This document shows positions 53,914 to 63,611 of a stretch of 64,000 nucleotides of DNA, piece by piece. Position 1 is the stretch's first letter, and each line of letters opens with the position of its first letter. This stretch comes from Rhizobium binae (GTDB lineage Bacteria; Pseudomonadota; Alphaproteobacteria; Rhizobiales; Rhizobiaceae), in the NCBI RefSeq assembly GCF_017357225.1, contig NZ_CP071607.1, positions 186,001-250,000 on the forward strand. Direction: 5' to 3'. A model generated the notes under the pieces. The model saw only the letters and a program-made list of their open reading frames with translations, searched no databases and was not told the origin of the DNA. A program made the position numbers and the translations under genes.

Positions 53914-55308
53914 TTATTCCTGGGGGGCCCATGCCATCGCCGCGTACCAGCGATCGCGATAGGCGGCCAGTCCCGGAAAATCTTGCGGCGGCACGTGCGT
54001 CTCTGCCCCCGAGACCGGCCGGATGCCAGTCAGCAGGGCAGCACCCTGGCTGGTGCCAGTCGTGCCCGGAAGGGCCAGGACCTCACGGCCGGCAAGGGCG
54101 GCGAGCAGCTTCAGATAGGCCTCGTTCAGGGCAAAGGGTCCTTCGACGATGATGGGGCCTTTGGCGCCGATCAGTTCGAGGCAGGCGTTGGTCATCAGGG
54201 CGAGATAGAGGCAGGCCGCAGCATGACGCTCTTCGCGGCTAGCCTGTTCAGCACCGATCCACAGTCTCGCCTTATCAGGGAAGGGGCCGGAACCGGGGGC
54301 GATATTCGGCAGCAGCATTATGCTCTTTTCGACGACAGGACCGATCGCCGCCTGGGCGGCTTGTTCGTCGACGGGGCCGATTTCGGCCGAGAGGATCTCG
54401 AATTCCCGTCCGCCCATAAAGCGCGAGGAGGGAACGGCCCGGCCATAGGCATCGACATTGGCGAGCGCATCGCGTTTCTGATCGAGGTGATCGAGATCGC
54501 CGCCGACGCCGAAATTGATCACCCAGGTGCCGGTGGAGACGACGGCGAAGGGGGCCTCGCGATGGACCAGATGCGGCAGCAGCGAGGCATTGGAATCGTG
54601 AATGCCGCAATAGACCGGCACGGGGGCTGCGAGTCCAAGCTCCGCGGCGATCTCGGGCAGAACCGGGCCGATCGCATCGAAGGCGGAGCGGATCGGCGCC
54701 ATCAGGCCGCGGATGCCGAGCCTGTCGACGAGCGAGGAATAGTCGCCCGCCCTGGGGTTCCAGAGGTCGGTGTGGCAGCCGAGCGAGGTCAGCTCGTTGG
54801 CGGCCACACCCGTCAGCCTCGCCGTCCAGTATTGCGCATAGGTGAGGATCGTCGCGACCTTGGCGAATTCCTCGGGAAAGACGCTCTTCTGGTAGTGCAA
54901 CTGCGCGCCGACATTGAGGCCCATCGAAAGGCGTGGCGAAAAGATTTCGTCGAAGGAGGGGCGCAAGGCCGTATAGGCATCGCGGATTTCTTGCGGATAT
55001 TCGTGTTCGTAGTCGATCACAGGCATGGCGAGTGTGCCGTGCCGATCGAGCAGCGCGGCTGCGGCGCCGTGGGTGGTGATCGAAATGGCGTCGAAACCGG
55101 GATCCTGCGCAAGGCGCTTCAGCGAATCGAGCGCGAAGGACCAGAGCGCCTCTATGTCGTAATGCGGATAGGGACCGGTTTTGATCGCAATGTTCGGCCG
55201 TTTCAGGAAGGCGATCTCGGCGCCTGTCCCAGCGTCGAGCACGACGACCTTGGCATTGGTCTTGCCGATGTCGAGGACGGCGATGCGGCGATAGGAACTG
55301 GCGGTCAT
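53914..55308 (-). CDS. rhaK: Rhamnulokinase-type FGGY kinase RhaK
   Basis: This encodes a 464-residue kinase. The first phosphate motif is [17 protein letters not shown] (about residues 9-25), the catalytic-base region is [15 protein letters not shown] (Asp about 236), and the second motif is [14 protein letters not shown]. It phosphorylates L-rhamnulose. In Rhizobium leguminosarum, RhaK is also reported to be needed for activity of the rhamnose ABC transporter, an unusual kinase-transporter link. It is the last gene of rhaR-S-T-P-Q-U-K and overlaps rhaU by 4 nt. Confidence 0.92.
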   Translation of the reverse strand: MTASSYRRIAVLDIGKTNAKVVVLDAGTGAEIAFLKRPNIAIKTGPYPHYDIEALWSFALDSLKRLAQDPGFDAISITTHGAAAALLDRHGTLAMPVIDYEHEYPQEIRDAYTALRPSFDEIFSPRLSMGLNVGAQLHYQKSVFPEEFAKVATILTYAQYWTARLTGVAANELTSLGCHTDLWNPRAGDYSSLVDRLGIRGLMAPIRSAFDAIGPVLPEIAAELGLAAPVPVYCGIHDSNASLLPHLVHREAPFAVVSTGTWVINFGVGGDLDHLDQKRDALANVDAYGRAVPSSRFMGGREFEILSAEIGPVDEQAAQAAIGPVVEKSIMLLPNIAPGSGPFPDKARLWIGAEQASREERHAAACLYLALMTNACLELIGAKGPIIVEGPFALNEAYLKLLAALAGREVLALPGTTGTSQGAALLTGIRPVSGAETHVPPQDFPGLAAYRDRWYAAMAWAPQE

Positions 55309-55625
55309 GGCATATGGAAGAGGGTGACGAGGTCGCTCTGGACGGGCGAATTATCGGGGTTCGTCGCCATGATGTCGGCCATGTGCGCCCACCATTTCTT
55401 CATGACGGGATGGTCCGGCAGGCTCGCCATCGTGTGGTCCTTCGGCCGCGTCAGCACGCCGAACAGCGTGTTGGTCTCGCGGTCGAGATGGATCGAATAG
55501 TCGCTGGCGCCCGACTGGTGCAGCAGATCGACCAGCTCCGGCCAGATCTCGTCATGCCGCTTGCGGTATTCGGCTTCCATGCCGGGATTGAGCTGCATCT
55601 TGAAGGCGTGTTTTTCCAATGTCAT
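55305..55625 (-). CDS. rhaU: L-rhamnose mutarotase RhaU
   Basis: This encodes a 106-residue single-domain protein that interconverts rhamnopyranose anomers. [20 protein letters not shown] (catalytic His about 24) and the C-terminal motif [12 protein letters not shown] are the mutarotase signature. The length (about 104 in E. coli RhaM) agrees. It overlaps both neighbours by 4 nt (ATGA), indicating coupled translation with rhaQ and rhaK. Confidence 0.93.
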   Translation of the reverse strand: MTLEKHAFKMQLNPGMEAEYRKRHDEIWPELVDLLHQSGASDYSIHLDRETNTLFGVLTRPKDHTMASLPDHPVMKKWWAHMADIMATNPDNSPVQSDLVTLFHMP

Positions 55626-56632
55626 CGGGAGCTCATGAGCTTGATGCGGCGGGCGATAATCGGAATGGCGATGGTGATGATGAGCAGAAGGCCGATGAAG
55701 ATCGACATGACGATGCCGGGCACGTTCAACAGGCCGAGGCCGAAGGTGACGAGGCCCATGACGAAGGCGGCGATGACGACACCGCCGATCGTGCCCGAGC
55801 CGCCGAGGATCGAGATGCCGCCGAGCACGACCATGGTAACGACCTCGAGTTCCCAGCCTTGGGCGATCGACGGCCGGGTCGAGCCGAGCCGCGAAGTCAG
55901 GCAGACGGCGGCGATGCCGCTCATGATACCGGTCAGCAGGAAGAGGATGAATTTGACGCGCTCGACCGGGATGCCGGAGAAGCGGGCGGCGAAATCATTA
56001 TTGCCGATCGCATAGACCTGCCGGCCGAAATTCGTCGCATGCAGCAGGATGGCGAAAAGGACCGCCAGCGCGATGAACAGCACGAATTCGAACGAGAACA
56101 CCCAGACGACATACCCTTGGCCGAAATAGGCGAAATCAGCAGGATATTTGCCGTAGGCCTGGTCGCCGAGGACGATATAGGAGATGCCGCGGAACAGGCT
56201 CATCGTGCCGATGGTGACGACGATCGACGGCAGTTTCAGCACCGAGACCAGCACGCCGTTGAAAATGCCGCAGGCAAGGCCGGTGCCGATGCCGATCAGC
56301 ACGAGACCCGGCGTGCCGATGCCGATCTGGGCTGCTGCCCCCATCGCCGTCGAGGCGAGCGCGATGATCGCGGCGACCGAGAGGTCGATCTCGCCTGAAA
56401 TGACGAGCAGCGCCATGGCGAAGGCGATCATCGCCTTTTCGGTGAAGTTGAACGTGGCGTCCGAAAGGTTCCAGGCATCGAGGAAATAGGGCGAAGCCAG
56501 GGAATTGAAAACGAAGATCAGGACGGCCACGGCAAAGAGCAGCACTTCCCAACTCGCGGCGATGCGGCGCAACGGCGTACCGAGCCGGTCGGGAATGATG
56601 CGCTTTTCGGGCTGCGTCGAAACGGTGCTCAT
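55622..56632 (-). CDS. rhaQ: Rhamnose ABC transporter permease RhaQ
   Basis: This encodes a 336-residue RbsC-type inner-membrane permease with about ten transmembrane segments. [20 protein letters not shown] and [20 protein letters not shown] are family motifs. It pairs with RhaP and the double ATPase RhaT. It overlaps rhaP and rhaU by 4 nt each. Confidence 0.92.
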   Translation of the reverse strand: MSTVSTQPEKRIIPDRLGTPLRRIAASWEVLLFAVAVLIFVFNSLASPYFLDAWNLSDATFNFTEKAMIAFAMALLVISGEIDLSVAAIIALASTAMGAAAQIGIGTPGLVLIGIGTGLACGIFNGVLVSVLKLPSIVVTIGTMSLFRGISYIVLGDQAYGKYPADFAYFGQGYVVWVFSFEFVLFIALAVLFAILLHATNFGRQVYAIGNNDFAARFSGIPVERVKFILFLLTGIMSGIAAVCLTSRLGSTRPSIAQGWELEVVTMVVLGGISILGGSGTIGGVVIAAFVMGLVTFGLGLLNVPGIVMSIFIGLLLIITIAIPIIARRIKLMSSR

Positions 56633-57630
56633 GCTGCGGCCTCCGCTTTGATTTCGGCCGCGGCGCGGTCACGCAGGATGATGCGGCCGCGGTTGCGCTC
56701 GCGCCGGGCGTTGAAGGCGACGGCGAGAATGATGACAGTGCCTGATATCGCCATCTGCGTGAAGGGTGAAATGCCGATCACCGGCAGGGCGTTTTTGATG
56801 ACGCCGAGGAAAAGCGCGCCGAGCACAGTGCCGGCGACCGAGCCGACACCGCCGGCAATCGAGATGCCGCCGATGACGCAGGCCGCGACGCTGTCGAGCT
56901 CGAAGCCGTTGGCGATATCGACATAGGCGACGGCATAACGCGATACCCAGAGATAGCTGGCGAGGCCGGCCAGAGCGCCCGACAGGACGAAGGCGAGGAA
57001 CTTCGTCCAGCCCGTATCGATGCCGGCATAGACGGCAGCGGTCGGATTGCCGCCGGTCGCATAGGCGGAGCGGCCGAACTGGGTATATCGAAGAAGCACA
57101 TACATCAGGATGACGATGATGATGCCCACCCAGCTGAGCACGGGCAGGCCGAGGACCGGCGTGCGCGGCACCGACAGGAAGATCGGCGTCATCTGGTGCG
57201 CGTTGACCCAGGCGCCGCCGGAAAGCACGAAGGCCATGCCGCGATAGATGGTGAGCGTACCGAGGGTGACGACGATCGGCGGGATTTCCAGCGCCCAGAC
57301 GAGAAAGCCGTTGATGGCGCCGAGACAGGCGCCGATGACGATGGCCGTCAGGATCAGCACGACGAGCGGCAGATCGGGGTGGGCGGCGTTCATCATCGCG
57401 ATCGCCATGCCGGTGAAGGCGAGGTTGGCGGCGACCGACAGGTCGATCGATTTCGTCAGGATGACCGTCATCTGGGCGAGCGCCAGGATGATCAGGATCG
57501 AGGTATCGTTGAAGATGCCGGCGAGATTGCCGGGTGTGGCGAAATCCGCAGCCCGCGTCGAAAAGACCGCGATCATCACGACGATGATAAGGAACAGCAG
57601 GGTTTCGCGTTTTCTGATCAGTCTTGCCAT
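56629..57630 (-). CDS. rhaP: Rhamnose ABC transporter permease RhaP
   Basis: This encodes a 333-residue RbsC-type permease. The signatures are INGFLVWALEIPPIVVTLGT and GGISIAGGVGSVAGTVLGAL. It is clearly paralogous to RhaQ, so the pore is a heterodimer. Its start lies 9 nt after the rhaT stop. Confidence 0.92.
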   Translation of the reverse strand: MARLIRKRETLLFLIIVVMIAVFSTRAADFATPGNLAGIFNDTSILIILALAQMTVILTKSIDLSVAANLAFTGMAIAMMNAAHPDLPLVVLILTAIVIGACLGAINGFLVWALEIPPIVVTLGTLTIYRGMAFVLSGGAWVNAHQMTPIFLSVPRTPVLGLPVLSWVGIIIVILMYVLLRYTQFGRSAYATGGNPTAAVYAGIDTGWTKFLAFVLSGALAGLASYLWVSRYAVAYVDIANGFELDSVAACVIGGISIAGGVGSVAGTVLGALFLGVIKNALPVIGISPFTQMAISGTVIILAVAFNARRERNRGRIILRDRAAAEIKAEAAA

Positions 57631-57639
57631 GCTCTTACC

Positions 57640-59175
57640 TCACGCATTGCCGGTGGCGGCGCGCACCAGCGCTTCCGGAGACAGTTCGGCGCGTTCGAAA
57701 ATCCCCGCCGACAGGCCTTCCTTCATGACCAGAACGCGATCCGACATGCCGATGATCTCCGGCAGTTCGGAGGAGACCATGATGATCGACAGGCCCTCGG
57801 CGGCGAGTTCGCTGATGAAGCCATGCACGGCGGCCTTCGAGCCGATGTCGATGCCCTTGGTCGGCTCGTCGAGGATGATGACCTTCGGCGCCGTCGCCAG
57901 CCATTTGCCAATGACGACCTTCTGCTGGTTACCGCCAGAGAGCGTGCCGGCCGGCACGGAAAGGGCGGCGGCGCGCAGATCCAGCCGCTCGGCATATTTG
58001 CGCGCGAGCGCGAATTCGTTCGCGGCCCGCAGGAAACCGCGGCGCGAGGTGCGGGCGAGCGAAGGCAGCGTCATGTTCTGGAAGATCGGCATCGGCAGCG
58101 CCAGGCCATGGCGGCCGCGCTCCTCCGGCACGTAGACGATGCCGGCGCGGATCGCATCCTGCGGCGAATGGATGGTGATCTCCTGGCCTTCGAGCACCAT
58201 CTTGCCGGAAAGCGGCTTGGTGATGCCGAAGAGCGATTGCGATAGTTCCGAGCGGCCGGCGCCGATCAGGCCGTAAACGCCGAGAATCTCGCCCTTGCGC
58301 AACGTGAAGGAAATGTCGCGGAATTCGGTGCGGTGGCTGTAATTGCGGATCTCCAGGACCGGGCCGCCGATGGCGACGTCGATCTTCGGAAAGACGTTCT
58401 CGACGTCGCGGCCGACCATCATCCGGACGATCTCGTCCTGCGGCGTTTCCTTGAGCCGCCCCTGACCGACGGCGCGACCGTCGCGGAAGACGACGAAATC
58501 ATCGGCGATTTCGTAAAGCTCGTCGAACTTGTGGCTGATGAAGAGGATCGCCTTGCCCTGTTCTTTCAGGCCCCGGACAATGCGGAAGAGATCATCGATT
58601 TCCTTGCGGGAGAGGGCGGCGGTCGGCTCGTCCATGATGACGATGCGGGCCTCGATCGACAAAGCGCGCGCGATCGCCACCAGGTGACGCTGCGCGATCG
58701 ACAGGTCCTTCAGCCGGATGGTCGGATCGATATTGCTTTCGAGCGCGGTCAGCAGCGCCTTCGACCGGCTGTTCATCGTCTGCCAGTCGATGGTGCGAAA
58801 GCGCGTGCGCGGCGCGTGGCCGAGGAAAATGTTTTCGGCCACCGTCAGCTCGTCGAAAAGCACGGTTTCCTGATGGATGGCGGTGACGCCGGCATCGATC
58901 GCGGCCTGGGCGCTGGCAAAGGTCGTCGGCCGGCCGTCGACCAGAATCTCGCCTTCGTTCGGGCGGTAGATGCCGGTCAGGATCTTGACGAGCGTCGATT
59001 TGCCGGCGCCGTTTTCGCCGATCAAAGCGGTGACCGTGCCGGGATGAAGGGCAATGCTGACATTGTCCAGCGCCTTCACACCAGGAAAGATCTGGGAGAT
59101 GCCGCGCATTTCCAGAATGGCGGGGGCATCGCCGGTTTTGCTGTCCGTGACGGGTTGTTGAAAGGCGGCGTGCAT
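57640..59175 (-). CDS. rhaT: Rhamnose ABC transporter double ATPase RhaT
   Basis: This encodes a 511-residue protein with two fused ATP-binding domains, as in RbsA. The first domain has GENGAGKST (about residue 49), AIARALSIEARIVIMDEPTA and FISHKFDELYEIAD. The second has GLIGAGRSE (about 297, a degenerate Walker A), YVPEERGRHGLALPM, LSGGNQQKVVIGKWL and IILDEPTKGIDIGS. The start at 59175 (MHAAFQQPVTDS) is chosen over a longer frame running antisense to the leader. The length is typical for RbsA-type proteins (about 500). Confidence 0.93.
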   Translation of the reverse strand: MHAAFQQPVTDSKTGDAPAILEMRGISQIFPGVKALDNVSIALHPGTVTALIGENGAGKSTLVKILTGIYRPNEGEILVDGRPTTFASAQAAIDAGVTAIHQETVLFDELTVAENIFLGHAPRTRFRTIDWQTMNSRSKALLTALESNIDPTIRLKDLSIAQRHLVAIARALSIEARIVIMDEPTAALSRKEIDDLFRIVRGLKEQGKAILFISHKFDELYEIADDFVVFRDGRAVGQGRLKETPQDEIVRMMVGRDVENVFPKIDVAIGGPVLEIRNYSHRTEFRDISFTLRKGEILGVYGLIGAGRSELSQSLFGITKPLSGKMVLEGQEITIHSPQDAIRAGIVYVPEERGRHGLALPMPIFQNMTLPSLARTSRRGFLRAANEFALARKYAERLDLRAAALSVPAGTLSGGNQQKVVIGKWLATAPKVIILDEPTKGIDIGSKAAVHGFISELAAEGLSIIMVSSELPEIIGMSDRVLVMKEGLSAGIFERAELSPEALVRAATGNA

Positions 59176-59248
59176 CAGATTTCTACCAGTGTCGAAGGGA
59201 AACCCCGGCGGCCATCGGGCCGCCGGGCTCTTGAACGTCGGCTCAGGA

Positions 59249-60244
59249 TCAGAAGACCTTGGAGAACTGGTCGATGTTCGAAGCATTGTAGACGAAGGGA
59301 TCGGCCATAGCGGCTTCGCCGTTGTCACCGACCTTGATCTTGCCCATGCGGCCAGCATTGATTTCGCTGCCCGGCTTGCCGTCGGTCTCGCCCTTGACGA
59401 GGCGGTAGGCGATCTGGGTTGCGGAGTAGCCGAGGTCGATCGGGTTCCAAATGGCGAATTCCTTCGTCGCGCCCGACTTGATCGCGCCGGCCATTTCGGA
59501 CGGCAGGCCGAGGCCGGTGACGTAGACCTTGCCGACAAGGCCCTTGTCTTCGACAACCTTGGAGGCGGCGAGAACGCCGACCGTCGTCGGGGCGACGATG
59601 ACCTTGACGTTCGGGTTCGACTTCAGGAGGCCTTCGGCTTCACGATAGGACTTGTCCGAGAGGTCGTCGCCGTAAACCGTGGTGACGAGGTTGAGGCCCG
59701 GGAAATCCTTGAGCTGCTTCTTCATCTGGTCGATCCAGATGTTCTGGTTGGTCGAGGTGGTCGTTGCCGACAGGATGGCGAAGTCGCCCTTGCCGCCTTC
59801 GAGATGATCCTTGGCGAGCGTCAGGCACATCTTGCCGATCAGCTCGTTGGACGACGGGTTGAGTTGCAGGATACGGCCTTCCGGTGCGACGCCGGAATCC
59901 CACGAGATGACCTTGATGCCGCGCTGGGTCGCCTTTTTCAGAGCCGGAACCAGCGCATCCGGATCGTTGGCCGAAACGGCGATGGCGTCGACGCCCTGGG
60001 CGATCAGCGAGTTGATGACTTCGATCTGGCCTTCGGCGGTCGTCGATGTCGGGCCGGTGTAGATCACCTCAACGCCGCCGAGTTCCTTGGCGGCTTCCTG
60101 GGCGCCCTTGTTGGCGGCATCGAAGAAGCCGTTGCCGAGCGACTTCACTACGAGACCGATCGTGATGTCCTTGGCGCTGGCGGTGCCGGCCATCATAGCG
60201 ACGGCGAGCGCGACGCCGAGCGCAAGTGTCTTTGCGATTTTCAT
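59249..60244 (-). CDS. rhaS: Rhamnose-binding periplasmic protein RhaS
   Basis: This encodes a 331-residue type-I binding protein. The signal peptide is MKIAKTLALGVALAVAMMAG then TASA. The mature part has ITIGLVVKSLGNGFFDAANK, AISANDPDAL-like VDAIAVSANDPDALVP, ISWDSGVAPEG and VTGLGLPSEMAG. It captures L-rhamnose for RhaTPQ. It lies 46 nt downstream of rhaR and 73 nt before rhaT. Confidence 0.92.
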   Translation of the reverse strand: MKIAKTLALGVALAVAMMAGTASAKDITIGLVVKSLGNGFFDAANKGAQEAAKELGGVEVIYTGPTSTTAEGQIEVINSLIAQGVDAIAVSANDPDALVPALKKATQRGIKVISWDSGVAPEGRILQLNPSSNELIGKMCLTLAKDHLEGGKGDFAILSATTTSTNQNIWIDQMKKQLKDFPGLNLVTTVYGDDLSDKSYREAEGLLKSNPNVKVIVAPTTVGVLAASKVVEDKGLVGKVYVTGLGLPSEMAGAIKSGATKEFAIWNPIDLGYSATQIAYRLVKGETDGKPGSEINAGRMGKIKVGDNGEAAMADPFVYNASNIDQFSKVF

Positions 60245-60290
60245 GTACTTTCCTCCCTTGAAGATTAGACTTCCACACCTCGGCGGCGCC

Positions 60291-61103
60291 TCATGCGACC
60301 GACGAGGAATCCTCCCTCACAGCCTGGGTCACCGGACTTGCGACAACGAGCCGGATGCCGGCATTCTCGACCATGCGAGCTGCCTCTTCCGAAATCGCGT
60401 CATCGGTAATGACCACAGAGACGCGGTCGAGCGCGCAAAGAATAAGGCTCGACCGGCGATTGAATTTGCTTGAATCGACCATGACGACGAGTTCATCGGC
60501 CTGGTGCATCAGCTTCTGCTCGCTCTGGATGATGAGAGCATCCGCCTCCATGATGCCGAGCGGGCCGACACCCTGCGCGCCGATGAACATGCGCCGCGCA
60601 TAGAAATTGCGGATTGCGTCATTATCGAAGGGCGACAGGATCAGGCTCTGCTCGCGGTAGATCGCGCCACCGGGAACCGTCACCGTGTTCTTGGAATGTT
60701 TGACCAGATGCTCAGCAATGGCAAAAGAATTGGTCATGACCTGCATGCGATGGCCGGCCATGTAATGCACCATCTGGAAGGTCGTCGTGCCGCCATTGAT
60801 GATGATGGCGTCGCCCGCTTCGCACAGATCGACCGCGGCGCGTGCAATTGCGCGTTTCTTATCGATGTTGACCGATTCTGAAACTCGAAAGGGGCGGCCG
60901 GCGAGATTGCCGAGCTGCGGCGGATGCACCGCCTCCGCACCGCCGCGCACACGGCGGATTTTTCCCTGCACATGCAGAGCCGCAATGTCGCGCCGAATTG
61001 TCGCTTCGGAAGCTTCCGTCAGCTCGGAAATGTCCTGGATCGTAACGACGGACTTTTCCTGAACGGCGCTTAAAATGATGCGATGGCGTTCGCGTTCGTG
61101 CAT
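60291..61103 (-). CDS. rhaR: DeoR-family regulator RhaR
   Basis: This encodes a 270-residue regulator. The N-terminal helix-turn-helix is VVTIQDISELTEASEATIRR then DIAALHVQGKIRRVRGGAE. The effector domain (about 75-235) has NIDKKRAIARAAVDLCEAGD and INGGTTTFQMVHYM, the sugar-phosphate binding pattern, then AQGVGPLGIMEADALIIQSE. In R. leguminosarum the RhaR protein represses the rhamnose operons. It is the first gene of its operon and is divergent from rhaD. Confidence 0.93.
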   Translation of the reverse strand: MHERERHRIILSAVQEKSVVTIQDISELTEASEATIRRDIAALHVQGKIRRVRGGAEAVHPPQLGNLAGRPFRVSESVNIDKKRAIARAAVDLCEAGDAIIINGGTTTFQMVHYMAGHRMQVMTNSFAIAEHLVKHSKNTVTVPGGAIYREQSLILSPFDNDAIRNFYARRMFIGAQGVGPLGIMEADALIIQSEQKLMHQADELVVMVDSSKFNRRSSLILCALDRVSVVITDDAISEEAARMVENAGIRLVVASPVTQAVREDSSSVA

Positions 61104-61299
61104 TGGGCTCCTCCTCTTGTCATATTTATTTCGTATCCGCTAAAGGCTGTCAATCACAAACGATCATAAATTTTCATATTGCGATGCAGCATAAGCGATT
61201 TTGATCGTTTTCGATTGACAAGCGCATTTGTGATGCGCGATACCGTGAGCGAAAGGGCTCGCTGATCGCGGTGCTGACAAGCCTATATGGGAGGATGAT
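61104..61299. promoter_or_regulatory. Divergent rhaR/rhaD control region with an inverted repeat
   Basis: AAACGATCA (61158-61166) and its exact complement TGATCGTTT (61202-61210) are separated by 35 bp, a plausible pair of RhaR half-sites. Outside each arm lies a TTGACA box. On the plus strand it is at 61215-61220, with CGATAC 17 nt later. On the minus strand it is at 61153-61148, with AATAAA 17 nt later. This gives one promoter for each direction. Confidence 0.55.
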
Positions 61300-63396
61300 A
61301 TGGCGGCGAACGTCCGGCTTCTGGAAAACCGGTGGGATGATGGTTATGCGGCGGGCCTCGACGAGCCCGGCAAGCTGCTCTATCGCTCCAATCTGCTCGG
61401 CGCCGACAAGCGCATCACCAATTACGGCGGCGGCAATACCTCGGCGAAGGTTATGGAAACCGATCCGCTAACCGGCGGCAAGGTCAAGGTCCTTTGGGTC
61501 AAGGGCTCGGGCGGCGACGTCGGCACCATCAAGCTCGATGGTTTTGCGACCCTCTATCAGGACAAGCTGGAATCGCTGAAATCAATCTACAAGGGCGTCG
61601 AGGATGAAGACCGCATGGTCGGCTTTCTGCCGCACTGCACCTTCAATCTCAACGGCCGCGCCGCGTCGATCGACACGCCGCTGCATGGTTTCGTGCCGTT
61701 CACCCATGTCGATCACATGCACCCCGACGCGATCATCGCCATCGCGGCGTCGAAGAATTCCCGGGAGCTGACGCAGCAGGTCTTCGGCAACGAGATCGGC
61801 TGGCTGCCCTGGCGTCGCCCGGGTTTCCAGCTCGGCCTCGATCTCGAAGCCTTCGTCAAGGCGAACCCGAACGCCAAGGGCGTCGTGCTCGAAAGCCACG
61901 GTCTTTTCACCTGGGCTGATGATGCCAAGGCTTGCTACGAGCTGACGCTTGAGATCATCAACAAAGCGATTGTCTGGTTTGCCGAAAAGGCCGAAGGCAA
62001 GACAATTTTCGGCGGCGCTGCCGTCCAGAGCCTGCCCGTTGCCGAGCGACGCGCCATCGCCGCCCGGCTGATGCCTGAGATTCGCGGCCGCATCGGCAAG
62101 CAGGAGCGCAAGCTCGGTCATTTCGACGACCAGGACGCCGTGCTCGAATTCGTCAATTCCAGAGATCTGCGCCCGCTCGGCGCGCTCGGCACCAGCTGCC
62201 CCGACCATTTCCTGCGCACCAAGATCCGGCCGCTGATCGTCGATTTTGATCCTGCCAAGCCGGATGTCGATGCGATCGTCGCCGGCCTCGACAAGGCGCT
62301 GGAAGAATATCGCGCCGATTACGCCCGCTATTACAATGACTGCAAGCATGACAATTCGCCCGCCATGCGCGACGCCAATCCCGTCATCTTCCTTGTTCCC
62401 GGCGTCGGCATGCTGTCCTTTGCCCGCGACAAGGCGACATCACGCATCGCCAGCGAATTCTACGTCAACGCCATCAACGTCATGCGCGGCGCTTCGACGG
62501 TCTCGGAGTATCAGGGCCTGCCGGAGCAGGAAGCCTTCGATATCGAATACTGGCTGCTTGAAGAGGCCAAGCTGCAGCGTATGCCGAAGCCGAAGAGCCT
62601 GGCCGGCCGGGTGGCCTTCGTCACCGGCGGCGCCGGCGGCATCGGCCGGGCGACGGCCGCGCGCCTCGTCGGCGAGGGCGCCTGCGTGGTGCTTGCCGAT
62701 ATCGATCAGGCGGCGCTTGAATCGACAGAGGCCGATTTCGTCAAGAAATTCGGCGCCGATGCCGTGCGCAGCGTTCGGCTCGACGTCACCAAGGAAGATG
62801 CGGTGATCGCCTCCTTCGCGGAAGCCTCGGTCGAATTCGGCGGCGTCGATATCCTCGTCTCGAATGCCGGCATTGCCTCCTCGGCACCGATCGAAGCGAC
62901 CGAGCTTTCGACATGGAACCGCAATATCGATATTCTGGCGACGGGCTATTTTCTTGTTTCGCGCGAGGCCTTCCGACTGTTCCGCCGCCAGGCGCTCGGC
63001 GGCAACATCGTCTTCGTCGCCTCGAAAAACGGCCTTGCCGCTTCGCCGAATGCGTCGGCCTATTGCACGGCCAAGGCCGCCGAAATCCATCTCGCCCGCT
63101 GCCTGGCGCTGGAGGGCGCGGATGCAGGCATCCGCGTCAACACCGTCAATCCGGATGCCGTGCTGCGCGGTTCGAAGATCTGGAGCGGCGAGTGGCGCGA
63201 GCAGCGCGCCGCCTCCTCGAAGATCGAAGTGGACGAGCTCGAGGAACATTACCGCAAGCGTTCGATGCTGAAGCTCAACGTGTTTCCCGAGGATATCGCC
63301 GAGGCGATCTATTTCCTGGCCTCGGACCTTTCGGCAAAATCGACCGGCAACATCATCAACGTCGATGCCGGTAACGTGCAGAGTTTTACGCGCTGA
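61300..63396 (+). CDS. rhaD: Bifunctional rhamnulose-phosphate aldolase/alcohol dehydrogenase RhaD
   Basis: This encodes a 698-residue fusion. Residues about 20-400 are a class II aldolase domain: ADKRITNYGGGNTSAK, LWVKGSGGDVGTI, FTHVDHMHPDAIIAIA (zinc His) and VVLESHGLFTWAD. Residues about 435-690 are a short-chain dehydrogenase: AFVTGGAGGIGRATAARL (about 445), ILVSNAGIASSAP and SAYCTAKAAEIHLARCLAL (catalytic Tyr-x3-Lys). It cleaves rhamnulose 1-phosphate to dihydroxyacetone phosphate and lactaldehyde, and the second domain can process the aldehyde. GGGAGGATG precedes the ATG at 61300. Confidence 0.93.
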   Translation: MAANVRLLENRWDDGYAAGLDEPGKLLYRSNLLGADKRITNYGGGNTSAKVMETDPLTGGKVKVLWVKGSGGDVGTIKLDGFATLYQDKLESLKSIYKGVEDEDRMVGFLPHCTFNLNGRAASIDTPLHGFVPFTHVDHMHPDAIIAIAASKNSRELTQQVFGNEIGWLPWRRPGFQLGLDLEAFVKANPNAKGVVLESHGLFTWADDAKACYELTLEIINKAIVWFAEKAEGKTIFGGAAVQSLPVAERRAIAARLMPEIRGRIGKQERKLGHFDDQDAVLEFVNSRDLRPLGALGTSCPDHFLRTKIRPLIVDFDPAKPDVDAIVAGLDKALEEYRADYARYYNDCKHDNSPAMRDANPVIFLVPGVGMLSFARDKATSRIASEFYVNAINVMRGASTVSEYQGLPEQEAFDIEYWLLEEAKLQRMPKPKSLAGRVAFVTGGAGGIGRATAARLVGEGACVVLADIDQAALESTEADFVKKFGADAVRSVRLDVTKEDAVIASFAEASVEFGGVDILVSNAGIASSAPIEATELSTWNRNIDILATGYFLVSREAFRLFRRQALGGNIVFVASKNGLAASPNASAYCTAKAAEIHLARCLALEGADAGIRVNTVNPDAVLRGSKIWSGEWREQRAASSKIEVDELEEHYRKRSMLKLNVFPEDIAEAIYFLASDLSAKSTGNIINVDAGNVQSFTR

Positions 63397-63420
63397 TTTT
63401 TGACTGGGGCGGATGCATCT

Positions 63421-63563
63421 GCCCCTCACCCTAACCCTCTCCCCGTCACGACGGGGAGAGGGGACTTGCCCAACGAAATGTTGGAGTGGGACGGAGACCG
63501 CGCGGCATATCCCCTTCTCCCCGTTTTGAACGGGGAGAAGATGCCGGCAGGCGGATGAGGGGC
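63421..63563. repeat. Rhizobial palindromic repeat element between rhaD and rhaI
   Basis: The ends GCCCCTCA and TGAGGGGC pair. Inside are the hairpins CTCTCCCCGTC/GACGGGGAGAG and CTTCTCCCCGTT/AACGGGGAGAAG. The element is of the same family as 10793-10951. It separates two genes of one operon. Confidence 0.75.
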
Positions 63564-63611
63564 GGCCCCATGCCAGTTCCAATGTAGAAATTGCAGAACC
63601 GGGAGGAAGAC

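Noticed and set aside
53983..55500. 505-aa plus-strand open frame
   Set aside because: It is antisense to rhaK and rhaU, which have clear family motifs.
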